Below are positions 10,481 through 23,719 of a stretch of DNA of 64,000 nt, piece by piece. Positions within the stretch are counted from its first letter, which is position 1; each line of letters starts with the position of its first letter. A model generated the notes under the pieces. The model had not been told where the DNA came from. It searched no databases and saw only the letters and a list, made by a program, of their open reading frames with translations. Made by a program: the position numbers and the translations under genes. Source of the DNA: Stomorhina lunata (Eukaryota; Arthropoda; Insecta; Diptera; Rhiniidae); the NCBI GenBank assembly GCA_933228675.1, contig OW121743.1, forward strand, positions 18,621,151 through 18,685,150, written 5' to 3'.

Positions 10481-12360
10481 GATACGATTATAATGTATTC
10501 TAATGACCTATAATTTCATTATAAGGCATGATAAAGGGATTATAATATGTGACCCAGTCTATGAAAAGGGAAAAGGTGGCTTATGACTCAAAAACAAAAT
10601 TTCGAAAAATTAGCAAAAAATTTTGAAATACAAGCTAATATTTCGAAATTTTGTTTTTGAGTCATAAGCCACCTTTTCATAGACCAGGTCACATACATAT
10701 ATTGTATCGCATTATAATGCGATTATATTAAATATATTGTAACTCAATATAATGGGATTATAAGGCGTTATAAAGCCATTATTATGTATTATAACAGATT
10801 ATAATCCTATTTTAATATATTAAAATGTACTATAATACCTATATAATGTATTATAACGTAGTACAAAGCGATTGAAATGCATTAAAACACTTTACAAAGT
10901 ATTATAGTACATTATAACGGCATTATAATGTATTAAAATACATTATAATGCGTTTATAATGTATTACAACGCTTTATAGTACAATTATAATGTATTATAA
11001 ATCATTATGATACAATTATAATCTATTATAACGCATTATAATGCGATCATAATGTATTATAACTTATTATAATGCGATTATAATGTATTATTACGCATTA
11101 TAATGCTATTATAATCTATTATAACCCATTATAATGCGATTAAAATGTATTATAAAGCATTATAATGCGATTATAATATATTATAACGCATTATAATGCA
11201 ATTACAATGTATTATAACCCATTAAAATGCGATTAAAATGTATTATAAAGCATTATAATGCGATTATAATATATTATAACCCATTATAATGCGATTATAT
11301 TGTATTATAACGCATTATAATGCGATTATAATTAATTATAACTCATTATAATGCAATTATAATGTATTATTACTCATTATAATGCAATTATAATCTATTA
11401 TAACCCATTATAATGTGATTATAATGTATTATAACGCATTATAATGCAATTATAATGTATTATAACCCATTAAAATGCGATTAAAATGTATTATAAAGCA
11501 TTATAGTGCGATTGTAATATATTACAACCCATTATAATGCGATTATATTGTATTATAACGCATTATAATGCGATTATAATTAATTATAACTCATTATAAT
11601 GCAATTATAATGTATTATTACTCATTATAATGCGATTATAATCTATTATAACCCATTATAATGTGATTATAATGTATTATAACGCATTATAATGCAATTA
11701 TAATTAATTATAAAACATTAAAATGCTATTATAATGTATTATAACGCATTATAATGCGATTATAATGTGCTATAACGCAATATAATGCGATTATAATATA
11801 TTATAGTACATTGTTATGTGATTATATTGTATTATAATGCATTATAAAACTATTATAACACCTTATAATGCATGATAATGCGATTATAATGCATTAAAAC
11901 ACATTTCAATGCGATTATAATATATTATAGTAAATTTTTATGTGATTATAATGCAATTATAATGCATTATAATACAATTATAATGTAATAGAAGGCATTA
12001 TTAAACAATTATGATTGATTTTAACACATTATAATACAGTTATAATGTATTATTACCCATTATTAAACGATAATAATACTTTATAATAAGATTATAATGC
12101 ATGATATCGAATAATAAAGCGATTATAATTGGTTATAATTCGATTGAAATCTATTATAATGCATTATAGTGCTATTATAATGTATTATAGTACCTTTTCA
12201 TGTGATTATAATGTTTTAAAACGCATCACAATGCAATTATAATATATTATAACGAATTATAATACTATTATAATGCATTATAACACATTATAAAACAATT
12301 ATAATGCATTATATCAGATTATAATGCAATTATAATGTATTTTAATGCATTATAATTAGT
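10480..12360. repeat. 31-bp GCATTATAATGCGATTATAA tandem array (largest block)
   Basis: Same family as 6625-7622. The period is exactly 31 bp where regular (for example ATGCG words at 11041 and 11072 and ATGCT at 11103). A longer segment from about 11180-11460 is repeated at about 11430-11700 with the same order of variants, so a higher-order duplication has occurred. A MITE interrupts it at 10547-10695. Confidence 0.9.
10547..10695. mobile_element. 149-bp foldback element, TIR ATGTGACCYRGTCTATGAAA
   Basis: The left arm (ATGTGACCCAGTCTATGAAA, then GGTGGCTTATGACTCAAAAA and CAAAATTTCGAAA) is repeated in reverse complement at the right, so about 55-60 bp pair on each side around a short loop. 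The only notable differences are a 7-bp extra GGGAAAA-like stretch in the left arm and two base changes. It sits inside the TAATG array. No coding capacity; a MITE by structure. Confidence 0.8.
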
Positions 12361-12859
12361 ATATTCGAATAGAATAACTCACATTTAGTTAAATAAATTT
12401 TACCTCAAAACTTTCTATTATTTCTTTAAATTTTTAAATTTTCATTTATTTTTTCCTTAGTTTGCCTGTTTTCTGTTGTTGTAATTTTGTGTGTTTGTGT
12501 CTGTGTTAAATCATTATCTTAAATCATTTTCATACATTTACCAACAAAAAATCAATCAATATTCATGTCATCCTTAATCATTTTGTTTGTAAAAAGTCCT
12601 CACAGCGTCTCATACATTTGTTAACAGTGGTGTAGTTTACAGCTAACATAACATTTTTCTTAGCTCACATACGCTCACACATTTAATGTTTAAAATCTAA
12701 AGCATACCCTTAGGCTTAGCAAAAATAATCTTTAACATATAATAGCTGCTTATTGAGAAATTACTAAATAAAACATATAAAATAAAAAATAAACTTATCG
12801 AAATATTAAAAAATATTAAAAAAATAGCATAAACTTTATATTTTAACATAATTTTAAAC
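12361..12859. other. Intronic spacer
   Basis: AT-rich sequence including one copy of a dispersed motif, AAAGCATACCCTTAGGCTTA, near 12700. Nothing else recognised. Confidence 0.45.
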
Positions 12860-14545
12860 TTAACGAAGGATTTTAAAACTTAAAGAAACATTATTTTGGA
12901 AACTGTAAGAAACATTTAAGAATTGACAACAAGTCTGTGTTGTAGGAGTGAACTTTTATTAGTTATTATGATAATTCTGGAAATAACGAAGGTTTTTTAA
13001 ACTTAACGAAACTTTATTCTGGCAAATATAGTAAATTTGTTGAATTTTACAATGATTTTATATAGTGAAAATAATTGATTACTAATTTCTTAATAAATTT
13101 TGAGCTTAACGAAGATTTTTGAAACTTAACGAAACCTTATTTTAGATACTATAAGAATATTTTTAAAACCCACAACGAATTTGTATTGGAAAAATGAACT
13201 ACTTTTAATTCCTTAACAAATTCTGAACTTAACGAAGGTTTTTAGAATTTAACGAAACTTTATTTTAGAAACTATAAGAAATATTAAAAATTTTCTAACG
13301 AATTTATATAGTACAGAATAATTTTTATTTAACTCTAAGCAAATTTTGAACTTAACGAAGGTATTTGAAACTTAACGAAACTTTTTTTTTGGAATCTATA
13401 ATATAATTTTAAAAGATTTTAAAGGTTTTTTGTATAATTATTTAAAGCTTTTTATTTTTATCTGCAAATTTTGAACTTAACGAAGGTATTTGAAACTTAA
13501 CGAAACTTTTTTTTTGGATCTATAAAAGATCTTTAAAAGATTCTGACGGTTTTATATAGAAAAGATGAATTACTATTAATCTCTTAACAATTTTTGAGCT
13601 TAACGAAGCTTTTTGAAAGATTTTAAAAGATTCTAATGGTTTTATAAAGAACAGATTAATTACTATTAATCTTTAGACTAATTTTTCACTTAGTAAATAT
13701 TTTAAAACTTAACGAAACTTTATTTTTGAAACTATAAGAAATTTTTAAAATTTGTCAACGAATTTATACAACAGAATAATTTCAATTAATTTCTTAGCAA
13801 ATTTTGGACATAACGAAGGTTTTTGTAATAATTTCAAGAAATACTAAAAAGTTTCTAATGAATTTATATAATAACGACGATTTTTAAAACTTAACTAAAC
13901 TTTATTTTGATAACTATACGTAATTTTAAAGATTTTCCAATGTTTTTACAAATTAGAAATAAATTGTAATTGAATCGTGGAGAAATTTTGAACTTATTGA
14001 AGCTTTTGTAAACTTAACGAAACTTTATTTTGTTAACTAAAAGAGATTTCAAAGTTTTTATAAAGTTTTTCAAAAATGTAAATTAATTGCTTTTAAAAAC
14101 TTAACGAAAGTCTTTTTCGAAATTTACACAAAATTTGTATTACTTTCTAACGTGTTTTTATAGTATAGATGCATTTTTAATTATTCTCAAACAAATTTCA
14201 GACTTAACGAAAGTCCTTGAAACTTAACGAAACTTTATTTCAAAAACTAAACAAAATTTTAAAAGTTTTCAAAAGCTTTTCTTTACTAAAGATGAATTTT
14301 AATAAAACCCTTAAAAAATTTATAGATTAACGATGATTTAAAAAACTTAACGAAACTTTATTTCGGAAACCATAAGAAATTTTGAGATTCATTCAACGAT
14401 TTTTTATTAAATAGATGAATCTTAGTTAATCTGTAGATAAATTTTGAACTTAGTTAAAGTTTTGAAAACTTAACGAAACTTTTTTTTGCAAAAGTTCTTA
14501 ACAAAATTATAACTTAAATAAAGTTTTAGAAACTTAACGAAGCTT
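12860..14545 (+). repeat. ~123-bp tandem repeat with paired AACTTAACGAA core, block A
   Basis: Each unit carries GAACTTAACGAAGGTTTTTG and directly after it AAACTTAACGAAACTTTATT, i.e. two AACTTAACGAA words 20 bp apart, followed by about 90 bp of much more variable AT-rich text. Cores near 13226, 13349, 13473 and 13598 give a period of 123-125 bp. About 13-14 units. No coding potential. Confidence 0.88.
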
Positions 14546-15735
14546 TGAATTCATTTTTAAGGAAATCCTAAAAGTATACAACTGCCTAAACTATACAAGT
14601 TACAGATTTTATTGAATGTTTTAGATTTATTTCTTTTTATTATAAAAATCATGAACTTAATTTTACCAATTTCATTAAATACATTCCACTTTGACAATTT
14701 AACCCATTTTTATAGGATATTTTTATATATATAAATATTTCTCCGATTAAGCTTTGAATTTTTATTACCTTTTTTTAATGTTGAAAAAAAAACAGAAAAA
14801 ATAAAGCATACTTTGGGGATGTGCGCTAAAAAAATCATTTAAAATAAAATTGTTCTAGAGGGATTTAAAGCACAATAAACGGCAAAACCCGTTAACATAA
14901 CAAAACCATATAACTAGTCGTATATTTATATTTAATTCAACATTATTTCACAGTCAATAAAAAACTTTTTAACATTTATAATCCATAAATAAATGAAATG
15001 TTTTAACAACTAATTAAGATTAAAGCATATAATTAAAAATATTAAATGTCCCCAGTGAAAAAAAGGACCATAAAATAAACGTAAAATAAATTTATAATGA
15101 TAATAAATATAGTTAATACCTTTAACTGATATTTTTCCATAGATATTTTGATTTCAAAGCCATAAATTTTAAACAAATATTTTGACTTTTTTTCACACGT
15201 ACTTCCTTTATTTTCATTGTGCTTCCTGCATTATAAATTCAATGTTTTATTATGGAAATTTTTATTTATCTAGTCATCTAAATTTATTTACAATTTTAAA
15301 ATATTTATTATTATTTTCCATCATTTTTCTTCTGTTCTCTCATTTTTTTAAGCCACCCCCTAAGTTATGCTTTGAATTTTTTATGATTTTAGATTTTTAT
15401 AGTTTACATATGAGTATTTTTGTTATGGGTTTTTTCTATTGTTTAGCTCGATGTATGTATGTGTGTGTGTTAGAATTTTTTTTTGTTCAAATGAAATATT
15501 TAACGGTAATTGTTTTAGAAAAATAAACAATAACAAATTTATTGAATACACAATAATAAATGTTTAAAATGCCAAAAAATTCAATAACAATATAAATAAA
15601 AGTAAATATGTACTATCAAGTAGCATTAAAATAAAGAACAAACAAACAAATTGCAAAAAAAAGACATCGGAAACATGACAAAACTCTATGGAAACACAAA
15701 TTTAATAAAATATTAAATTTTAAAAATTTTACAAA
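14546..15735. other. Intronic spacer between two blocks of the 123-bp repeat
   Basis: AT-rich. It holds a 114-codon plus-strand frame (15182-15526) rich in F, Y, L and I from T-rich DNA, without splice sites, signal or domain; I do not treat it as a gene. One AAAGCATACTTTGGGG motif lies near 14804. Confidence 0.5.
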
Positions 15736-15739
15736 AAAA

Positions 15740-18412
15740 AAAAATAAAAACTTAACGAAGTTTTATTTTATAAACTGAAGGTAATTTAAAACATTTTTGA
15801 AAGAATTTCCATAAAATTTAAAGCTACAACAAAATTTTGCACAAATTTCGAATAAACCAAAAGTTTTAAGAACTTGACGAAGCTTTATTTCAGAAACTAA
15901 TACAAATTTCAAAGATTTTTAAATGTGTTTCCTAGAATTTTTGCAATTTAATTAAATTCTGAAAAAGTTTTGAGCCTTAGGAAATTAAAAAAAAAACTTA
16001 ACGAAACTCTATTTCAGAAGAAGTTAAACGAGATTTCAGAAATTTGTTTAAGTATTTGTATAGTATTTTGAAAGGCTTGTTGAATTCTAGATAAATTTCG
16101 AACTTATCGAAAGTTTTAAAAACTCAACGAAACATTATTATCGAAACTAAAGGAGATTTCAAAGATTTGTTAAAGCATTTCTAAAGTATTTGCAAAAGCT
16201 TATAGGATTCTGGATAAATTTTGAGCTTAACGAATGTTTTAAAAACTTAACGAAACTTTATTTCAGAAACTAAAAAAGATTTAAAAGATTTTTTTCAATA
16301 TTTCTATAGTATTTATGAAGCCTAACTAAATTTTAAGCAAATTTTGAACTTAACGAAAGTTCTTAGAACTTAACGAAAGATTATTTCAGAAGCTAAAATG
16401 AATTTTGAAAAAGTTTTAAACTTATTTATATAGTATTTATAAAGATTAATTGAATTTTGAAAAAGTTCTGAACTTAACTAAAGTTTTGGATACTTAACGA
16501 AACTTTATTTCAGAAACTAAAATACGTTTTTCGATATTTTTTCATGTATTTGTAAAGTTCTTGTAAAGTCTTGAAAAATTCTGAATAAATTTCGAACTTA
16601 ACGAAAGTTCTGGAAACTTAACGAAACCTTTTTTTCAGAAACTTACAACAATCTAAACAATTTTCAAAAGGATTTAAATAGTATTTAGAAGGGTCATTGA
16701 ATTGTCAGACAAATTTTGAAGCTAACAAAATTTTAAGAAACTTAACGAAACTTTATTTCGGAAACTACAAAAGATTTTAATGATTTTTTTTATATATTTT
16801 GTATATATTTTATTAACCGCAACTAAATTCAATAGAAATTTTATACCTAACAAAAGTTTTGAAACTTAACGAAACTTTATTTTGGTAACTAGGAAAAATT
16901 TACAAACTTTTCTAATGCTTTATTATTCTTCAAATGTATTATAATGCTTTTTCATTCTACAAATGTATTATAACTAATATCAAAGCAAAATTTGAACGTA
17001 GCTAATGTTTCTAGAACTTAACGAAACTCTGTTGTAGAAGCTATAAGAACTGTCAACAATTGTCCAAACCTTTTATATATTACCAATGATCAGCAATCAA
17101 AACCAAATTAAATTATAAGCTTAACGAAGGTTTTTGAAACTTAACTAAAGATTATTTCAGAAATCATAAAGAGTTTTAATAATTTTCGAACATTTTTCTA
17201 AACTAAAGATGCGATAAACTGCGCTCAATTAATTTTAAACTTAACGAAGGTTTTTACAACTTAACGAAAACTTTTCTTAAAAACTGTAAGAAGTTGGTAC
17301 AAATTTGGAAAGCTATTTGATAGTAAAGACAAATTGCAATATATTTTGAAATGAATTTTTGACTAAACGAAGGTTTATGAAACTTAACGAAACTTTATTT
17401 TGAAAGCCATAAAAAATTTCAACATTTTTCTAATGCATTTGCTTAGTAAAGCTAGGACGTGATTGAACTCTTAAAAAATTTTCAACTTAACGAAGGTTTT
17501 TCAAACTTAACGAAACTTTTTTTTTAAAAACTATAAATAAATTTGAAATTTTTCTTAAACATTTATATTGCGTAGATAAAATACCTTTAATCTCTTTACA
17601 TCTTTTGGACTTAACGAAGGTTTTTGAAACTTAACGAAACTTTTTTTTGAAAACCATTAGAAATTTTAAAAAATTTTGGTTATGTTTTTTAAGTATAAGT
17701 GAATTCAAATTAATTTCTTAACAAATTTTGAGCTTAACGAAGCTTATTAAAACTTAACGAAACTTTTTTTAGACACTATAAGAAATTTGCAAAAGTTTCT
17801 AACACAGTTGCATAGTATAGATGAATTACAATTAAACTCTTAACAAATTCTAAGCCTAACGAATCTTTTAAAACTTAACGAAACTTTTGTTCAAGAACTA
17901 TAGCGAATTTTAAAATTTTTCTAAAGCAGTTATTTAGTACGGGTGAATTTAAATAAATTTTTTAGGAAATTTTTAACTTAGTGAAGTTTTTTAAAACTTA
18001 ACGAAACTTTATTTTCCAAACCATAGCGAATTTTAAAATTTTTCCAAAGCATCTATTTAGTACAGGTGAATGAAAATAAACCTCTTAGCTTATTTTTAAC
18101 TTAACAAAGTTTTTTCTTTAACTTAACGAAACATTATTTTGAAAACTATAAAGAATTTAAAAAATTTTCTGTTGCTATAATTTTGTATAGAAGAATCAAA
18201 ATAAGTTTTTTATTTAATATTAAACTTAGCGAAAGTTTTTGAAACTTAACGAAACTTTATCTAAAAAAACTGTATCGAATTTTTAAAAATTTCCAAAGCT
18301 ATTGTTTAGTATAAGTGAATTAAGAAAAGTCTTAAAGTCTTAACAAATTTTGAACTAAACGAAGATTTTAAAACTTAACGAAACCATTTTTTCGATATTT
18401 TCTTAAAATTTT
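15740..18412 (+). repeat. ~123-bp tandem repeat with paired AACTTAACGAA core, block B
   Basis: Same family as 12860-14545 with about 21 units. Cores near 17238, 17361, 17484, 17608 and 17731 give a 123-124-bp period. In the left part the units are more degenerate (for example AGCTTAACGAATG, GAACTTAACGAAAGTTC), while AACTTAACGAAAC remains recognisable throughout. No coding potential. Confidence 0.88.
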
Positions 18413-19740
18413 TTAATTAAACTACTTTAATTAAATTTTTTAATGTTTAAGGTCAACTCACACTCACCCCCACTACATAATTTTGATTGTTTTCGTAATG
18501 CTGCTAATTTATATGCATAATTGCTCTCATTTTACAAAGCCTATTTTAGGGCAGTTAAAATAAATGACTATTAAGTTAAATGGCTTCAGGCTTTTTTCTG
18601 CAGTTTATTCTGGTTTAAAGCGATGACATATTATATTTAAATATAATATAAATGACCTAATTTATTATAATCTAGTAATTGAAATGTTTTTCTAAATTGA
18701 AGTAAAAACTTCAAAATTAGTTAAAAACTATTTTTAAATTAAATTTTAAACTTTTTTGGCTTCTCTAAAATAATTAAAATTTCTATTCAAATTTCAATTT
18801 TAATTATCATTCTGTTAATACATTTTCAATCTGTATAATGTTAGCGCCAAAATGTATACTTTGGATTTTCAAACATTTACTTTGGCCTAAACTGTGGGCA
18901 TATTCTTGTTAGGCAAACTTAGGTATCTGCTAACAGAAAATTTGGCTTCTTACTACAATGATTTGTACTAGAACAACATAAATCTGAAATCTAAAGAGCC
19001 CTAAGCCTTTTCTCCCCAAAATATGCTGCTGAAAATTTGGAAATTTCAGGGAAATATTATTAGAAATTACCACATGCTAATAAGTATTGAATATTTCAAC
19101 TTACCTACATCCTGAATATATGAATATGACTGACCCTCATTCAATAGCTTTGCTCTAGTTCAAATATTCCTAGTAACGCCAGCTGATTAACTGGGTATTA
19201 CAGTAATAATATTTTTTGAAAAAGCCGCAGTTTTTACATATACATATACCTGGAAAATATGCTACACTTTTTGTTTGTTTTAGCCTCAGAAAACCCAAAA
19301 AATTTTTTCGAAAATGTAAATGAAATTTACAACAGAAAATATTCCAAATTATGTATTTAGGGAAATTTTGTGTTTGTTTGCCATATATACCTAAAAGTAT
19401 GCAGCATTTGTACAATAGGTAATCAAATGCACTTGTTTTATTTTACTAACACCCCTGGAAGTAATGCTACAGTTTTTAGAACAAACATGTTATGTATGAA
19501 ATTTAGGCGCCGGAAAAATATTTTAAAGTATTTTTTGGTTATTTCATGAAGTTTTAATTACAATTTTTTGGATTTCTGACAATTAGAGCAATAATTAAAT
19601 TTTGTTTTCGAAAAAGAAAAAGAAAACATGTTAGTAGATAATTATGATTGCCTGTAAATGGGGAAAAATAATTGAGATAGTTTTTACATAACTAGGATAT
19701 TTTGTAATAGATTCTAAAAATGATCATGAAAAAACCAATA
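18413..19740. other. Intronic spacer, nothing recognised
   Basis: Single-copy-looking AT-rich intron. The minus-strand frame at 19170-19415 has scattered cysteines but no family I recognise and no splice support. Confidence 0.45.
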
Positions 19741-19741
19741 A

Positions 19742-22000
19742 CCAATCATCCGACAAAATTCGGGAACGTTAAAACTTACTTAAATATGTATAAAACTTTA
19801 ATAACAAATAGTAAATTTGAGGGAAATCGAGTATAGGGACAAAAATCTTCATTTTATGAGCTTCAGACAATCCTCCGACAAAATTCGGGAACTCTAAAAA
19901 CAAATTCATAATGTAAAATTTTAATAGAAAATAGTAAATTTGAGAGCAATATGAATATTTAGTCAAACATTACCCTTAAATATGCTTCAGACAATCATCC
20001 GACAAAATTAGGGAACTCTAAAAATAACTTAAATATGTAAAATTTAATTAGAAAATAGTAAATTTCAGAACAATTCGAATATAATATCCATTAAATGAGC
20101 TTCAGACAATACTCCGACAAAATTCGGGAACTCTAAAAAAACTTAAAAACTTTAAATTTAAATAGAAAATTTAAGAGCAATTCGAATTTAGGGGAAAAAT
20201 GTTTATTAAATGACCTTCAGACAATCATCCGACAAAATTTAGGAACTCTGAAAATCACTTAAATGTGTAAAATTTTAATAGAAAATAGTAAATTTGATAG
20301 CAATATGAATATAAAGGCAAACATTACACTTAAATGAGCTTCAGACAATCATCCGACAAAATTAAGGAACTCTAAAAACAACTTCATAATGTAAAATTTT
20401 AATAGAAAATAGTAAATTTGAGAGCAATATGAATAATAAAGACAAAAATCTTTATTAAATGAGCTTTAGACAATCCTCCGACAAATTTCTGGAACTCTAA
20501 AAATAACTTAAATGTGTAAATTTGGGAGCTTTTCTAATATAATGGCAAATATAACCCTTAAATGAGCTTCAGACAATCATCCGACAAAATTAGGTAACTC
20601 TAAAAACAACTTCATAATGTAAAATTTTAATAGAAAATAGTAAATTTGAGAGCAATATGAATATAAAGGCAAAAATTGCCCTTAAATGAGCTTCAGACAA
20701 TCCTCCGACAAAATTCAGAAAATCTTAAAATATCCTAAATATTTAAGATGTTTATAGAAAATAGGAAAGGAAATCAATTCGAATATAAGGGCAACAAATT
20801 TTCCATTAAATGAGCTTCAGACAATGGTCCGACAAATTTCTGGAACTCTTAAAATAGCTTAAATATGTAAAATTTGAATAGAAAATAGTAAATTTGAGAG
20901 CAATTTAAATACAAAATCAAAAACTTCTATTAAGTGAGCTTCCGACAATCATCCGACAAAATTCGAGAATTCTAAAATATCATTAAATATGCAACATTTT
21001 AATAGAAAATAGTAAATTTAAGAGCTATTGTAATAGAAAGGTAAAAATCTTCATTTAATAAGCTTCAGACAATCCTCCGAAAAAATTTGGGAACTCTAAA
21101 AATATCTTAAATATGTACAATTTTAATAGAAAATTGGAAAGCACTTCCAGTTTATAAACTTTAAAAATAACTTTATCATGTAAAATTTTAATAGAAAATA
21201 GTGAAATTGCGAGCAATTCGAATACAAAGGAAAAAATCTCATTAAATGAGCTTCAGACAATCATCCGATAAAATTTGGAAACTCTAAAAATAACATAAAT
21301 GTGTAAAATTTTAATAGAAGATAGTAAATTTAAGAACAATATAAATAAAAAGGCCAAAATTTCCATTCAATGATTGTTAGACAATCCTCCGACAAAATTC
21401 GGAACTCTTAAAATTACTTAAATGTGTAAACTTTTAATAGAAAATAGTAAATTTCAGAGGAATTTTTAAATAGTAAATTTTGAAGTAATATAAATAAATG
21501 TCCCTTAAATGTGTTTTAGACAATCATCCGACAAAATTTGGGAACTCCAAAAATAACATAAATGTGTAAAATTTTATTAGAAGATAGTAAATTAAAAAGC
21601 AGTATAAATATTAAGGCCAAAATTTCCATTCAATGATTGTCAGACAATCCACCGACAAAATTCGGAACTCTAAAAATAATTTAAATGTGTAAAATTTTAA
21701 TAGGAAATAGTAAATTTAAAAGCAATTCGAACATTAAAGCGAAAATATCAGTTAAATGAGCTTCAGACAATCCTCCGACAAAATTCAATTTTTTTAAACG
21801 TTTTTTAAATAGCTTAAATAGGTAGAATTTAAACTTAAAATTATTATGAAATAAGTTTCAGACAGTTGACCGACAAATTGAAAAAAGCTCAAAAAATGGC
21901 TTAAACATGACAAATTTTAACTAAAAGCAATAAATTTAAAATCAATTTGCATTTAAAGTCAAAAAATCTCCGTTAAATAAGTTTTAGATAATTAACATAG
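19742..22000 (+). repeat. ~124-bp repeat with AGACAATCATCCGACAAAATT core
   Basis: Units carry CTTCAGACAATCATCCGACA, then AAATTCGGGAACTCTAAAAA, then TGTAAAATTTTAATAGAAAA and TAGTAAATTTGAGAGCAAT. Cores near 19861, 19985, 20100, 20215, 20339, 20464, 20567, 20691 and 20815 give spacings of mostly 124-125 bp with some at 103-115. About 17-18 units, decaying towards 22000. First of several arrays sharing the paired GACAA core. Confidence 0.9.
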
Positions 22001-23700
22001 TGAGTCTAACTACTATGACATACTTTTAGGTTCGTCACCTTCTAAGTCTCTTAATTTTCTTAAATTGCACAATTTTCCAGCCTTTCCAGAGTAAATGCCT
22101 TTTGTAGCTAACATTTATTAAATAGCTACAAGGTCTTCGCCTTATTTACCTAGCTCTTAAATTTATTTGCCTACTTTAAGGCGATTTTAAATTAAAATCC
22201 TTTTGCTGCATTTTATATGATAAATAACAAAAAAGATTTTCAACAAAATCGATTAAATCTCGGCAAATAATATTTCAAACATTAACTATTTACAAGAAAT
22301 TAATGATTTTATTAATACGAAATTTTAAAGCATACATTCAGGCATTTAATAGAATACATATATAAATATCGTATAAATTTAGGCTCTGCTAAAGGAAATA
22401 TTTATCTCTAAAGAAATGTAATTAATTTTCTATAGCCTTAAAACTTAAAGAATTTGTTTAGGATAGTTATCTTCTAACTCTTAGGAGAATTTATAGATTT
22501 ATATTAAATTCAATTTATTGAATTCTAAACTCATTAATTTTATGCTATTAAATTTTGTATGTAATAATTCAGGGAATGTTGGACTTGGCAAAATATAATT
22601 AATTTTGCCACTAATCTTTACAAGATTACATAAGCTTGAAGAACTCTGCCTATTGCTGCTTATATGCTGTCTGTGGCTTAAGGATTCAAAGGAAATTGAA
22701 TCAATATTATAGCATAAATTTATTATACCAGCCTTTTGATTTATATAATAGAATTAAAGGGAAATAAATGAGGTGGTCAAGACAATAATTATGTTAAAGA
22801 TTAAGTTGAATGAGTGGAGGACAATTAACTTAAGGTAAATAGTAAATATTAGTGTAATTAAGGTTTTAGGTGAAAATAGCCTTAAAATATGCCATGATTT
22901 TGAGGTAAATGAAAATAATTGTCTTAAATAATATTTAACTTTCAAAGGAAATACCATTATTTAACTTAAATTTAGCTAGATTAAAGGTCTTTTGCGTTTG
23001 CTTTGTAAATACATAAATAAAGCCTACTTACAGGCCTTAGTTTTTGTGGCAAACTAAAGCCTACTTACAGGCTTTAATTTACCAAATAAACTAAAGTCTA
23101 TTTTGGGTTATTTAGTTTGGTTTAAAATAAAGCATTATTAAATTGAATTTAACCTTAAAATTTAAGCTTTAATAGAACATATTTTTTTGCCACCTAATCT
23201 CTGGTCAAATCCGGCTTTAGCTCCTTTTTTACATTCTCAAATATTTAAACCATTAAAACTCATATAAAAAATTTTTAAATCGCCAAAGGTTTTCTTTTTC
23301 AAAAATCTACAACAACAAAAATTTTCAAACAATTATCTAACAAAATATAAATGAAAAACAACAAACGAAATAAAGCCCCTGTTAAATACCAGGACTTTAT
23401 CCCTAAAAGTATACCCAGTTAAAAAATAAAATTGTGAATAACATTTTTTTGTCAGGATTTTGTCATGTAAAAACATTTGTTATTTTAACGCTTACCCAAT
23501 CTCTATTACCCTTAGACCAAGCAAAAAAAAAACAGGCGTTTGAAAACAGAAAACCAAAATAAACGCCTAAAACTATGCAACAAAAATAAATAAATATGAT
23601 AACAATTCCTGTATACTTTTCAGTTAAAAAGGGAAATATAAAAAGGAAAAAACAACCATAGAAATATAATCAAATAAAACAATAGTACCCTACTTTCCAA
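22001..23700. other. Intronic spacer with dispersed AAAGCCTACTT motif copies
   Basis: AT-rich intron. Copies of TAAAGCCTACTTACAGGC occur near 23022 and 23054, and a diverged one near 23094. No gene recognised; the minus frame at 22754-22957 looks like a composition artefact. Confidence 0.45.
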
Positions 23701-23719
23701 AAAAATGAGCCACATAAAC

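Noticed and set aside
15182..15526. 114-codon hydrophobic open frame as a small membrane protein
   Set aside because: T-rich DNA yields F/Y/L/I-rich frames; no domain, no Kozak-like or splice evidence, and it lies inside a Fas2 intron spacer.
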